From Acinetobacter sp. GSS19 (GTDB taxonomy: Bacteria > Pseudomonadota > Gammaproteobacteria > Pseudomonadales > Moraxellaceae), in NCBI RefSeq assembly GCF_028621895.1, contig NZ_CP117520.1:1364001-1428000 (forward strand): 64,000 nt of DNA, given 5' to 3'. Of this stretch, positions 16,967-25,901 are shown in pieces. Made by a program: the position numbers and the translations under genes. The notes beneath the pieces are model-generated. The model saw only the letters and a program-made list of their open reading frames with translations. It had not been told where the DNA came from and made no database searches. Each line of letters opens with the position of its first letter. Positions within the stretch are counted from its first letter, which is position 1.

Positions 16967-18619
16967 TCACCCTACTTTTTGCATGGCATGTTGCTGTACT
17001 TTCTCGATTTCCAGTTGTTTGAGTAAATTACGCTGAATTTTGCCGCTTGAAGTTTTCGGCAACTGAACAATAAACTCAATTTCTCGTGGATAGGCATGTT
17101 TGGATAAGCGTGAACGTACATAATTCTGCAGCTTGACCATCAGTTCTTCTGAAGCTTGATATTGTGGTTTAAGCACCACAAAGGCTTTAACGATTTCTGT
17201 ACGCTCTGCATCCGGTTTACCCACCACAGCCGATTCCAGCACTTCTTCACATTCCAGCAAGGTACTCTCTACATCAAATGGTCCCACCCGATAGCCTGAC
17301 GTTGTAATGACATCATCAGCACGACCAATAAAATCAATTCCGTGATTTTCATTGAGCCGCACCGTATCACCTGTCAGGTAATAACGCCCGACAAACGATT
17401 TACGGTTATGTCCGTCATAGCCTTTAAACCACATCATTGGTGATTGTTCACAGTCGAGTGCCAAGGTTCCGACCTCACCTGTAACCACTTCCTGATGTTG
17501 TGCATCCAGTACAGCAAAGCGATGTCCCGGAATCGCGTAGCCTGCTGAACCCACTTTTTTCTCATGCTGTAAGGCATGATGATTGGCAATCACCATACCC
17601 AGTTCGGTCTGGCCATACTGATCAAAAATATTAACCCCCAAATCCTGTTTAAACCAGTGAATGACTTCTGGCGTTAAAGGTTCACCGGCACTACTGACCA
17701 CACGCAAGTGCTCCCGAATGGACGCATCTACTTTTTCTTTAAAGCCAAACAGCATACGAAAAGCGGTCGGTGAACCCGCCAGATTGGTCACGCGATAGCG
17801 TTGAATGGTTTCCAGCGCATGCTCTACTGCAAAAGGCCGCTCATCCATAATGGTGCTGTGACCCAGACTCAGCGGTGCGGTAATCCCGTAATACAGCCCA
17901 TAGGCCCAGCCAGGATCGGCCAGATTCCAGAATACATCCTGTTCCTGCAAATCCAGTGCATGTTGCATATAGCCTTTAAAGGCCAGCAAGGCTTTTAAAG
18001 GCACAGGAACCGATTTGGCCAGACCGGTGGTTCCAGAGGTAAACATCATTAGAAAATCATCATCAAAACGGCGCATCACAGCGGGACATTCATCCGACTG
18101 TTCAGACAGTGCCTGCCAGAAATCCACATCTCCATCCGCCAAACTTCCAGTATGATGCACTGTTATGATGTGCGGAATTGCCAAACCATTGAGCTTGGGA
18201 CGTTGTTCATCATTGGTGACCACCAATTGGGTTTGCGCGGTCGCAATCCGGTGCTCAATCGCTTTCGATTCAAATGCAGTAAACAACGGCTGATAAACGG
18301 CACCCATCCGCCAGGTAGCCAAAATGGTGATGACCAGCTCGGGTGTACGCGGTAATAATCCGGCGATACGATCGCCCGCCTGCAATCCAAGTGTGGTCAG
18401 ATAATTGGCCAGTTGTGCTGCGGCTTGATTCAGCTGCTCAAAGGTATAGCTCGCCGTTTCTCCATTTTTTCCATGCCAGTACAGCGCAATTTTTTGCTGG
18501 CCAACATAACGGCCGCAGCACTCCTCATACGCATTCAGCGCTTCTGGCGTACCGACCAACTGCTGTTCAATCAATCGGTTTAAATCAAATTCCTGATACG
18601 CTTGTTCTAGTGTCTTCAT
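16967..18619 (-). CDS. AMP-forming acyl-CoA synthetase
   Basis: ANL-superfamily ligase activating a carboxylic acid to its acyl-CoA through an acyl-adenylate. The P-loop FTSGTTGLAKS lies near 192-202, DQYGQTELG is the A5 motif, YLTGDTV with FIGRADDVITTSGYRVGP the A7/A8 hinge, and PKTSSGKIQRNLLK the A10 lysine near the C-terminus. It most resembles the acetyl-CoA-synthetase-like/medium-chain ligases that accompany acyl-CoA dehydrogenases; the substrate is not deducible. ATG at 18619 is chosen because AGAGGT lies 7 bases upstream (a GTG one codon earlier is also possible). It is the third gene of an operon with the SDR and dehydrogenase, after a 185-base spacer. Confidence 0.9.
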   Translation of the reverse strand: MKTLEQAYQEFDLNRLIEQQLVGTPEALNAYEECCGRYVGQQKIALYWHGKNGETASYTFEQLNQAAAQLANYLTTLGLQAGDRIAGLLPRTPELVITILATWRMGAVYQPLFTAFESKAIEHRIATAQTQLVVTNDEQRPKLNGLAIPHIITVHHTGSLADGDVDFWQALSEQSDECPAVMRRFDDDFLMMFTSGTTGLAKSVPVPLKALLAFKGYMQHALDLQEQDVFWNLADPGWAYGLYYGITAPLSLGHSTIMDERPFAVEHALETIQRYRVTNLAGSPTAFRMLFGFKEKVDASIREHLRVVSSAGEPLTPEVIHWFKQDLGVNIFDQYGQTELGMVIANHHALQHEKKVGSAGYAIPGHRFAVLDAQHQEVVTGEVGTLALDCEQSPMMWFKGYDGHNRKSFVGRYYLTGDTVRLNENHGIDFIGRADDVITTSGYRVGPFDVESTLLECEEVLESAVVGKPDAERTEIVKAFVVLKPQYQASEELMVKLQNYVRSRLSKHAYPREIEFIVQLPKTSSGKIQRNLLKQLEIEKVQQHAMQKVG

Positions 18620-18755
18620 CACGACAACCTCTGCATTCCTTGGGGTCAGGTCCTGCTATGGCCTGACTGGGTCATTGTTTTATTTATTCATCCATATCTG
18701 TCATCGCTGATCCAATCCTCTGGATGACATCATTCTTGTTATTTCAATCCACTGC

Positions 18756-18788
18756 CCGTTTAAATTAAACGGCAGCATCCTCATGCTG
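18756..18788 (-). repeat. Two tandem hairpins in the acyl-CoA dehydrogenase / ligase spacer
   Basis: Arms CCGTTTAA/TTAAACGG (18756-18772, 1-base centre, extended by GC/GC pairs with one bulge) lie directly next to arms CAGCAT/ATGCTG (18773-18788, loop of 4). Neither has a run of T after it. They may stabilise the upstream message or act as a partial terminator between the two genes. Confidence 0.5.
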
Positions 18789-18804
18789 AGTGGTTCAGCA
18801 ACAG

Positions 18805-19941
18805 TTAAACTTTGCAAACTTCGCGTGCAATCACTAAACGCTGGATATCTGAAGCTCCCTCATAAATCTGGCTGACACGCACATCCCGATAAATGCGCTC
18901 CACCGGGAAATCACTGACATAACCATAGCCACCATGAATCTGGATCGCATCGGAACAGACCCGCTCTGCCATGGTCGATGCAAACAGCTTGGCCATGGAG
19001 GCTTCTTTTAAACACGGCTGTCCTGCATCCTTAAGGCTCGCCGCATGGAAGACCAATTGACGTGCCGCTTCGATTTGGGTGGCCATATCCGCCAAGCGAA
19101 ACGCCACAGCCTGATGCTGCACAATTTCTACACCAAAGGCTTTGCGCTGATTGGCATATTGCACTGCGGCCTCAAAAGCCGCACGTGCCATTCCCACTGA
19201 CTGGGCAGCAATACCAATACGGCCCGCTTCCAGATTAGACAGGGCAATTTTGTAGCCTTCACCCTCTTGACCCAGAATATGATCCGCAGGAATCCGGCAG
19301 TTTTCAAAAATGATGGTGGCCGTATCGGATGCATGCTGGCCCATTTTGTCTTCCAGACTGGCCACGATATATCCCGGCGTATCAGTAGGCACCAGAAAAC
19401 AGGAAATGCCTTTCTTGCCAGCGGTTTTGTCCGTTACAGCAAAGACTAATGCCACCTGAGCATGTTTACCCGAGGTAATAAACTGTTTGGTGCCATTTAA
19501 CACCCATTCATCACCATCCCGTTCAGCACGACAACTGATGGCACTGGCATCTGAACCGACATGTGGTTCGGTCAGACAGAAACAGCCCAACCACTCCCCC
19601 GAAGCAAAACGGGTCAGATACTGCTGTTTTTGTGCTTCCGTACCATAGGCCAGCGTGATGCCACATGGTAATGAGTTCTGTACGCTGATAATGGTAGAAA
19701 TGGCTCCATCTCCGGCGGCAATTTCTTCAAGAGCCAAAACCAGCGAGATATAATCCAGACCGGCACCGCCCCATTCAGTGGGAATCGCGATACCAAAAGC
19801 GCCCAATTGCGCCAGTTCTTTTAATTCTTGTGCCGGAAACTGGTGGGTTTTATCCCGCATACCTGCACTCGGTTTGAGTTTTTCATCGGCATAGGCACGC
19901 ATCATGTCGCGAACCATCATCTGTTCAGCTATTAAAATCAT
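18805..19941 (-). CDS. Acyl-CoA dehydrogenase
   Basis: FAD-dependent acyl-CoA dehydrogenase of 378 residues, making a 2-enoyl-CoA and passing electrons to ETF. The FAD/substrate signature GCFCLTEPHVGSDASAI is present, followed by WVLNGTKQFITSG and RKAFG. The C-terminal RVSQIYEGASDIQRL carries the catalytic Glu361. Length and motifs match short/branched-chain or medium-chain enzymes. It is the second gene of the operon, 32 bases after the SDR gene. Together with the SDR (3-hydroxyacyl-CoA dehydrogenase type) and ligase this outlines a beta-oxidation-like route, but no enoyl-CoA hydratase or thiolase lies beside them. Confidence 0.95.
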   Translation of the reverse strand: MILIAEQMMVRDMMRAYADEKLKPSAGMRDKTHQFPAQELKELAQLGAFGIAIPTEWGGAGLDYISLVLALEEIAAGDGAISTIISVQNSLPCGITLAYGTEAQKQQYLTRFASGEWLGCFCLTEPHVGSDASAISCRAERDGDEWVLNGTKQFITSGKHAQVALVFAVTDKTAGKKGISCFLVPTDTPGYIVASLEDKMGQHASDTATIIFENCRIPADHILGQEGEGYKIALSNLEAGRIGIAAQSVGMARAAFEAAVQYANQRKAFGVEIVQHQAVAFRLADMATQIEAARQLVFHAASLKDAGQPCLKEASMAKLFASTMAERVCSDAIQIHGGYGYVSDFPVERIYRDVRVSQIYEGASDIQRLVIAREVCKV

Positions 19942-19973
19942 CGAGGCCTCCTGCCTGCCTTTTGATTCTGTCT

Positions 19974-20744
19974 TTACTTGGCTGCCATACGGATGGCGCC
20001 ATCAAAGCGGATCACTTCGCCATTCAAATAAGGATTTTCCACAATATGTCCGACTAGGGCTGCAAACTCTTCAGGTTTGCCCATACGTTTTGGAAATGGC
20101 ACCATCTCGCCCAACGCCTGCTGTACTTTCTCCGGCATAGCCTGCAACATCGGCGTTGCCATAATGCCCGGGGCTATCGTCATCACACGGATGGCATGCT
20201 GTGCCAGTTCACGGGCAATCGGCAAAGTCATTGCCGCAACCGCACCTTTAGAGGCCGAATAGGCTGCCTGACCAATCTGGCCATCGAAAGCAGCCACCGA
20301 AGCCGTATTGATAATGATTCCTCGCTCTTCTTCAGTATTGTCCAGCGAATTTTGTACCATCAGTTCGCTGGCCAGGCGCAGCATATTGAACGTGCCCACC
20401 ACATTGATATTTAAAGTCCGGGAAAATGATGCCAGATCATGTGGCCCTTCACGTCCGAGCACTTTGGCTGAAGGGGCAATGCCGGCACAGTTGACCAAAC
20501 CATGCAAACAGCCTTCTTGCGCTTGGATCTGGGCAAAACATTGTTGTGCTGCCTGCTCATTCGTGACATCCAACTGGACAAAACGTGCATTTTTTCCTAA
20601 TGATGCAGCATATTCGCCTCCAAGCTGCTGGTTCATATCGACCAAAATCACTCGAGCGCCGTGTGCGACTAAGTGACCGGCTGTCACCGCACCAAGCCCC
20701 GAAGCGGCTCCCGTCACCAGAAAAACTTTCCCTTCAATTTTCAT
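19974..20744 (-). CDS. SDR-family 3-hydroxyacyl-CoA dehydrogenase (HSD17B10-like)
   Basis: A 256-residue short-chain dehydrogenase. NAD motif TGAASGLGAVTAGHL at 11-25, NCAGIAPSAKVLGREGPHDL at 85-104, and catalytic Ser149, Tyr162 and Lys166 (YSASK). The GPHDL-type insertion and the C-terminal region FPKRMGKPEEFAALV resemble type-2 3-hydroxyacyl-CoA (2-methyl-3-hydroxybutyryl-CoA) dehydrogenases. The start at 20744 is supported by GAGGAAG 8 bases upstream; the longer frame to 20819 lacks this. It is first in the operon SDR - acyl-CoA dehydrogenase - ligase, divergent from the AraC-type regulator. Confidence 0.92.
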   Translation of the reverse strand: MKIEGKVFLVTGAASGLGAVTAGHLVAHGARVILVDMNQQLGGEYAASLGKNARFVQLDVTNEQAAQQCFAQIQAQEGCLHGLVNCAGIAPSAKVLGREGPHDLASFSRTLNINVVGTFNMLRLASELMVQNSLDNTEEERGIIINTASVAAFDGQIGQAAYSASKGAVAAMTLPIARELAQHAIRVMTIAPGIMATPMLQAMPEKVQQALGEMVPFPKRMGKPEEFAALVGHIVENPYLNGEVIRFDGAIRMAAK

Positions 20745-20904
20745 TATTCTATCTTCCTCAAACGCTGTTGAATCTTTGCCAGATTCTTCCCTCTGCTGGC
20801 AGAGTAAAAGCACTCGCATTTGAATACAATTTCCAAACCCTGCAGTTCACTTGCAGCATCTGGCCAGTTCTAGCAAAATGCAGCGGCATGATTAAAAAAA
20901 TGGA

Positions 20905-21945
20905 ATGGACATGGATCGCCACCAAGCCGAACAAATTTATCCCAAAGGCACCATTTCAATTGGTCTGGTACATGAGGCACTAATGGCCGCCTATAGTCAG
21001 GGCTTAAACACCACTGCCATTTTGCAGCAGGCCGGCATTTCCAATGAACTGTTGCAATCGGCCAAAGCACGTTTACCCGTTTCCATGTATGCAGAACTCT
21101 GGATTGCACTAGCCGATGCCATGAATGATGAATTTTTTGGCATGGACAGTCATCCCATGCGACGCGGCAGCTACCAATTACTGGCCAAATTATTAATACA
21201 AAGTGAAAACCTGCAAAAAGCCCTGCAGGATTGCTGCCGTTTTATGAACCTGATTTTGGATGATATTCGGGCAGAATTAAGCATCGACGATGAACAGGCC
21301 TATCTGACTCTGCATGACCGGCAAGGCCCCAAACGCATGTTTAGTTATGCTACTTATATCATGCTGGTTCACGGCTTGATGTGCTGGCTGACAGAACAAC
21401 GGGTCGTGCTCAAGCAGATGAGCGTGCGTTGTAAACAGCCGAAAGAGATTGAAGATTACCGTGTGCGTTTTTGTCAGAACATCGAGTTTAATGCTACCGA
21501 GAACCGGATCACCTTTGATGCCCAGTATCTACAGTTAAAAATCAAAAAAGATAAAAAATCGCTGTATGAGTTTTTACAGCAAACACCCCATAACTTGCTG
21601 GTACGCTACAAAAATCCGAATTCACTGAGTTTGCAACTCCGCCGCCAGCTAATGGAACGCTCGCCAGAATACTGGCCCGAACTTGGCGAAATTGCCGAAC
21701 AGCAGCATATGTCGGAAGCCACACTACAACGGCGGCTCAAGCATGAAAATACCAGTTATCAGCAGCTTAAAAATGACATCCGCCGCGATATCGCGATTGA
21801 ACGGCTGAGCAAAAGCCAGGATTCCATTCAGGACATCAGTGATGCGTTGAGTTTCCACGACCCGAGCGCCTTTCATCGTGCCTTTAAAAAATGGACGGGC
21901 GTCAGTCCGGGTGCTTACCGCCAGTTACAGCAAACCCCAGATTAA
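20905..21945 (+). CDS. AraC-family regulator with arabinose-binding-like N-domain (OruR type)
   Basis: A 346-residue transcription regulator. Residues 20-200 fit the AraC N-terminal ligand domain of the OruR/ArgR-like group (LVHEALMAAYSQGLN, SMYAELWIALADAMNDEFFG). The C-terminal 90 residues hold the double helix-turn-helix: HMSEATLQRRLKHENTSYQQL, then IQDISDALSFHDPSAFHRAFKKWTG. It is transcribed away from the SDR/dehydrogenase/ligase operon across 160 bases and is therefore its probable activator. I recall Pseudomonas having a similar regulator next to an equivalent gene set (around PA2552-PA2557). The ATG at 20905 is weakly preceded by a purine run. The gene ends 12 bases before the convergent prmC stop. 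Confidence 0.88.
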   Translation: MDMDRHQAEQIYPKGTISIGLVHEALMAAYSQGLNTTAILQQAGISNELLQSAKARLPVSMYAELWIALADAMNDEFFGMDSHPMRRGSYQLLAKLLIQSENLQKALQDCCRFMNLILDDIRAELSIDDEQAYLTLHDRQGPKRMFSYATYIMLVHGLMCWLTEQRVVLKQMSVRCKQPKEIEDYRVRFCQNIEFNATENRITFDAQYLQLKIKKDKKSLYEFLQQTPHNLLVRYKNPNSLSLQLRRQLMERSPEYWPELGEIAEQQHMSEATLQRRLKHENTSYQQLKNDIRRDIAIERLSKSQDSIQDISDALSFHDPSAFHRAFKKWTGVSPGAYRQLQQTPD

Positions 21946-21957
21946 TCAATTGAACTT

Positions 21958-22773
21958 TTAGACATATTGAGCCAGGGTCACCCGATCATTGCCACCATAA
22001 TCTTTTACGGTACGGATCTGCTGAAAACCGGCCTGCTGGAAAATCTGCTGCACCACCATCGCCTGATCATAGCCATGCTCCAGTGCAATCCATCCCTGCG
22101 GGTTCAGCCAGTCTCTACCCTGCTGAATGATGATTTCAATATCTGCCAGTCCCTGCTTGGCCGCTACTAAAGCTCGTTCCGGCTCGGCAGCCAGTTTAGC
22201 CATATGTTCATCATCAGCATCGATATACGGTGGATTGGACACGATCAGGTCAAATTTCTGTGGCTCTAAAGCTGCATACCACACACCACAAGCAAACTTG
22301 ACCTGATGCAACCCGTGTTTGACTGCATTTTCCTGAGCCACAGCCAAGGTAGGGGCGTAAATATCGGTCGCCGTGACTGACCAGTCTGGCCGTTCAGAGG
22401 CGAGTGACAGCGCAATTGCCCCGGTTCCCGTCCCTAAATCCACCACATTTGCTGCTTGCGGCAAGTCCAAAGCCAGTACCGTTTCCACCAGAATTTCGGT
22501 ATCCGGACGCGGCACCAAGGTGTCTGACGTGACTTTTAAATCCAGTGTCCAGAACGGCTGCGAACCCAGCACATAGGCCAAAGGCTCACCCGCTGCGATC
22601 CGTGCCAGTGCAATTAGATACTGCTGTTCCTGTTCGACTGTCAGTTCCTGTGCCTGACGGAATTTCAGCTCCAGCCCGGACAGATTTAAAAAATGTTCCA
22701 GCAGCCAACTATTTTCCTGCCGTTCATAGCTTTCTGACTCACCGCGCAAGGCAAGTGCTTGGCCAATATTCAT
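21958..22773 (-). CDS. prmC: Release-factor glutamine methyltransferase
   Basis: PrmC (HemK) methylates the Gln of the GGQ motif in RF1 and RF2 using S-adenosylmethionine. The AdoMet motif is VVDLGTGTGAIALSLA (110-125), and the catalytic NPPY at 180-183 (IVSNPPYIDADD) binds the glutamine amide. At 271 residues it has the normal length. Its ATG overlaps the prfA stop (TAATG), so enzyme and substrate are translationally coupled, as in many bacteria. Confidence 0.97.
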   Translation of the reverse strand: MNIGQALALRGESESYERQENSWLLEHFLNLSGLELKFRQAQELTVEQEQQYLIALARIAAGEPLAYVLGSQPFWTLDLKVTSDTLVPRPDTEILVETVLALDLPQAANVVDLGTGTGAIALSLASERPDWSVTATDIYAPTLAVAQENAVKHGLHQVKFACGVWYAALEPQKFDLIVSNPPYIDADDEHMAKLAAEPERALVAAKQGLADIEIIIQQGRDWLNPQGWIALEHGYDQAMVVQQIFQQAGFQQIRTVKDYGGNDRVTLAQYV

Positions 22774-23861
22774 TAGCCACCATTTTCCTGTGCCAACATC
22801 GCTAACTGATCCGCCTGATATTCACGGTGCAGACTGTCCAGCAATTCAGTCAAATCACCTTCCATGATGGCATCCAGTTTGTACAAGGTTAAATTGATAC
22901 GGTGATCGGTCATTCGGCCTTGCGGATAGTTGTAGGTCCGAATCCGTTCTGAACGGTCACCCGAACCAACGAGGTCACGGCGCATTTCCGAAGTTGCTGT
23001 TTCCTGTGCGGCACGTTTGGCATTTTCCAAACGAGAAACTAACAGTGCCATCGCTTTGGCCTTGTTTTTATGCTGTGAACGTTCGTCCTGACATTCCACT
23101 ACGGTGCCGGTTGGAATATGCGTGATCCGCACGGCTGAGTCAGTTTTGTTGATGTGCTGACCACCGGCACCAGAAGCCCGATAGGTATCAATGCGTAAAT
23201 CTGCCGGGTTAATCTCGACCGTGGTATCCACATCAACTTCCGGCAAAATCGCGACAGTACAGGCCGAGGTGTGCACGCGTCCCTGTGATTCTGTGGCTGG
23301 CACACGTTGTACGCGGTGCGCACCACTTTCAAATTTCAGACGGCCGTAAACACCCTCGCCATCAACACGGCAAATGATCTCTTTATAGCCACCATGTTCA
23401 CCTTCATTTTCAGAAAGGATTTCAATCCGCCAGCCTTGAGATTCCGCATATTTACTGTACATGCGGAACAGGTCACCCGAGAAAATTGCCGCTTCATCCC
23501 CACCCGTCCCGGCACGCACTTCCAGATAGGCTGCATTGGCATCATTCGGGTCTTTCGGAATCATCAGGATATTTAATTGACCTTCGAGTTCCTCGATCAA
23601 GGCTTTGTTGGCTTTAATTTCTTCTTCGGCCATATCCTTGAAATCCGGATCAGTTTTCATCATCTCCGCAGTTTCAATATCCTCTTCGGCCTGACGATAT
23701 TTCGTCCAGACTTCAGTAATTTCGCTTAAATCACTATGCTCACGCGAAAATTGGCGAAAACGTTTGTTGTCTGAAATCACTTCGGCATCTGCCAATAACG
23801 CGTTCAACTCTTCATGACGGTCAGACAACTGATCTAATCGTAAACGTAGTGATTCTTTCAT
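22773..23861 (-). CDS. prfA: Peptide chain release factor 1
   Basis: RF1 terminates translation at UAA and UAG. The 362-residue protein shows the PAT codon-recognition tripeptide at 188-190 ([10 protein letters not shown]) and the GGQ motif at 233-235 ([15 protein letters not shown]), whose Gln is the PrmC substrate. The N-terminal helical domain and C-terminal domain have usual length. No hemA is upstream, unlike E. coli; the gene begins its own unit after a 357-base spacer and continues into prmC. Confidence 0.98.
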   Translation of the reverse strand: MKESLRLRLDQLSDRHEELNALLADAEVISDNKRFRQFSREHSDLSEITEVWTKYRQAEEDIETAEMMKTDPDFKDMAEEEIKANKALIEELEGQLNILMIPKDPNDANAAYLEVRAGTGGDEAAIFSGDLFRMYSKYAESQGWRIEILSENEGEHGGYKEIICRVDGEGVYGRLKFESGAHRVQRVPATESQGRVHTSACTVAILPEVDVDTTVEINPADLRIDTYRASGAGGQHINKTDSAVRITHIPTGTVVECQDERSQHKNKAKAMALLVSRLENAKRAAQETATSEMRRDLVGSGDRSERIRTYNYPQGRMTDHRINLTLYKLDAIMEGDLTELLDSLHREYQADQLAMLAQENGG

Positions 23862-24218
23862 AATTGGAAATATCTCAAATCAACAGCTTACACAAGCATG
23901 TGCAGGCCAAGCAAAATCATCAAATTGCGCATAGTGTAACGATTCTGGCCTTTAAATGACATATCTATTGCTGCGGGTAGATTTTAGGACTTGCTATTTT
24001 TGCCGGCTCTCCATCCCCTACCTCTTTCTAAGAGTCCTAAAATTTTCCTTCCGTAATCAAATGATCTTTTATTCAGCAAATTTAATACAAATCCTACAAA
24101 CGGATAACCAAAGCACAGCAATCTCGAAGTTCCTCTCCACATTTTAACTTCATGGATTTGCTAATTTGTCTTCATCACAACAATGACACTGTAATACTGC
24201 GAAACACTGGAGTGAACC
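23862..24218. other. Intergenic region between prfA and the glycine-zipper gene
   Basis: A 357-base divergent spacer. A plausible minus-strand -10 (TACACT near 23933) may serve prfA. Right before 24219 there is TGGAGTGAACC as ribosome site of the plus-strand gene. A 63-codon frame in the middle has no ribosome site or compositional support. No convincing RNA structure was seen. Confidence 0.4.
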
Positions 24219-24644
24219 ATGAAATTAAATGCCGTATTGTTATCCGCCACGCTGGCCACCAGTTCAATGATTGCCATGAACACGCATGCTGACAGCGCGA
24301 CCCGTGTTGCCGCCGCAAGTGCTTTAGGCAGTGTTGTCGGCACAGCGGTCGGCAAGAATATGGCCGGAAATACAGGGGCAACGATTGGTGCAGCTTTAGG
24401 TGGAGCTGGTGGCGCGGCAGTTGCCAGTAATAAACGTCATCGTACCGAATCTGCCGTGGGGGGCGCTTTGGGTGCTGGTGCCGGCTATACTGTAGGTAAA
24501 AATATGAGTGGCACCAATGGTGGTTATATCGGTGCGGCTTTAGGTGCTGCAGGGGGTGCCGCACTCGGCAATAAAATCTCTAAAGACCGTGAATATGACA
24601 AATATCAAGAACGCCGCTGGAGCAAATACGGTTACTACCGTTGA
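24219..24644 (+). CDS. Glycine-zipper envelope protein
   Basis: A 141-residue exported protein: signal peptide MKLNAVLLSATLATSSMIAMNTHA, then two glycine-zipper repeats. The repeats (about 28-70 and 71-112) are similar to each other: LGSVVGTAVGKNMAGNTG / GATIGAALGGAGGAA and LGAGAGYTVGKNMSGTNG / GGYIGAALGAAGGAA, joined by a basic NKRHRTE linker. This points to an internal duplication. The tail is charged and aromatic (YDKYQERRWSKYGYYR). Gly-zipper proteins of this kind sit in or at the outer membrane, and the function is not known. The gene has its own ribosome site and terminator. Confidence 0.85.
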   Translation: MKLNAVLLSATLATSSMIAMNTHADSATRVAAASALGSVVGTAVGKNMAGNTGATIGAALGGAGGAAVASNKRHRTESAVGGALGAGAGYTVGKNMSGTNGGYIGAALGAAGGAALGNKISKDREYDKYQERRWSKYGYYR

Positions 24645-24659
24645 TCTGACCTAATCTTA

Positions 24660-24686
24660 ATTAAGCACCTTCGGGTGCTTTTTTAT
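24660..24686 (+). terminator. Terminator of the glycine-zipper gene
   Basis: Arms AAGCACC (24663-24669) and GGTGCTT around a TTCGG loop, followed by TTTTT. It starts 18 bases after the stop. Confidence 0.88.
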
Positions 24687-24711
24687 TGCGGATCGTTTTG
24701 TGTGCATTTGG

Positions 24712-24737
24712 TGTATATCGATAATAATCGATATACA
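24712..24737. promoter_or_regulatory. Perfect palindrome upstream of the LLM oxidoreductase gene (probable operator)
   Basis: Arms TGTATATCGAT (24712-24722) and ATCGATATACA (24727-24737), 11 of 11 bases matching around a 4-base centre. It is placed 55 bases before the ATG at 24792. Such symmetry suits a dimeric regulator of the TetR or MarR kind, but no regulator gene is adjacent. Confidence 0.65.
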
Positions 24738-24791
24738 AACACAAAGAACCGACGTATGATCGGCTCATAGGCAAAATTGTGAGTGTTGTGG

Positions 24792-25796
24792 ATGGCAACT
24801 TTATCAGAAACCAAATTTTCCATTTTAGAACTGGCACCTGTACGCGAAAATCACAGCATCGAATTTTCTTTACGGCATGCGCTGGAGCTTGCACAACACG
24901 CGGAAATGCTTGGCTATGACCGTCTCTGGTTGGCAGAACATCATAATATGGATGGGATTGCCAGTTCGGCAACCGCGGTGTTACTTGGTTTTATTGCAGC
25001 AAATACGCGTACCTTACGCCTGGGTTCTGGCGGCATCATGCTACCCAACCATGCACCGTTGGTGGTTGCCGAACAGTTCGGTACACTCGCTACACTATAC
25101 CCGAACCGGATTGAATTGGGACTAGGCCGGGCACCCGGCACCGACCAAATGACCATGCGTGCCTTGCGTCGTGGTCGTCAGGAAACTGAAGATCAATTCC
25201 CGCAGGATGTGTTGGAAATCTTGCAGTATTTTAAAGATCCAGAACCACAACAACGCATCGTTGCCACCCCGGGGCAAAGTACCCACGTTCCAGTCTGGTT
25301 ACTTGGTTCTAGCCTGTTTAGTGCCCAGCTTGCGGCGAAGCTTGGCCTACCCTACTCATTTGCCTCACATTTTGCACCGCGCATGCTGCATCAAGCGATT
25401 GCTCTCTATCGTGAAAACTTCCAGCCTTCTGAGTATTTGTCTCAACCATATGTCTCGATGGGTGTACCAACGATTGTTGCAGCAACTGATGCGGAAGCCC
25501 AATATCTTGCAACCAGCGGTTATCAACGGGTGCTGAGTCTGATGAGTGGCCAGAGCCTGAAGCTGAAACCACCGGTTGAAACTATGCAGGGTTTATGGTC
25601 ACCGATGGAGCAACTTTCCGTGCAGAATTTTTATGCCATGGCACAGATTGGGTCACCGGAAACGGTTAAACGAGGTTTACAGGATCTTCTGGACAAAACA
25701 CAAGTGGATGAGTTTATTTTCACCTGTGACATTTATGACACCGCAAAACGTCTGGAAAATTTCAGTTTACTGATGGACATCAAGCAATCTGGTTAA
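24792..25796 (+). CDS. LLM-class flavin-dependent oxidoreductase (YhbW-like)
   Basis: Luciferase-like monooxygenase fold, using FMNH2 or F420-like flavin. The 334-residue protein begins [20 protein letters not shown] and shows [42 protein letters not shown] and [19 protein letters not shown], typical of the alkanal-monooxygenase-alpha-like YhbW group. The substrate is unknown. The start is placed at ATG 24792; a GTG three codons upstream is possible. Transcription is probably controlled at the 24712-24737 palindrome. The unit ends in a clear terminator. Confidence 0.9.
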   Translation: MATLSETKFSILELAPVRENHSIEFSLRHALELAQHAEMLGYDRLWLAEHHNMDGIASSATAVLLGFIAANTRTLRLGSGGIMLPNHAPLVVAEQFGTLATLYPNRIELGLGRAPGTDQMTMRALRRGRQETEDQFPQDVLEILQYFKDPEPQQRIVATPGQSTHVPVWLLGSSLFSAQLAAKLGLPYSFASHFAPRMLHQAIALYRENFQPSEYLSQPYVSMGVPTIVAATDAEAQYLATSGYQRVLSLMSGQSLKLKPPVETMQGLWSPMEQLSVQNFYAMAQIGSPETVKRGLQDLLDKTQVDEFIFTCDIYDTAKRLENFSLLMDIKQSG

Positions 25797-25800
25797 AGAC

Positions 25801-25829
25801 AAAAACCGACCTTATGCGGTCGGTTTTTA
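25801..25829 (+). terminator. Terminator of the LLM oxidoreductase gene
   Basis: Arms AAAACCGACC and GGTCGGTTTT around TTATGC, directly after the stop, ending in a T-run. Confidence 0.9.
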
Positions 25830-25901
25830 AATTGCATCCTTTACAGGCAGGCACTCGTATATCGAATAAGAATTTTAAGTCAACGATATCAATGGTGACT
25901 C

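Noticed and set aside
23956..24147. Plus-strand open frame of 63 codons between prfA and the glycine-zipper gene
   Set aside because: No ribosome site. Composition resembles translated AT-rich spacer (many Phe, Leu, Tyr).
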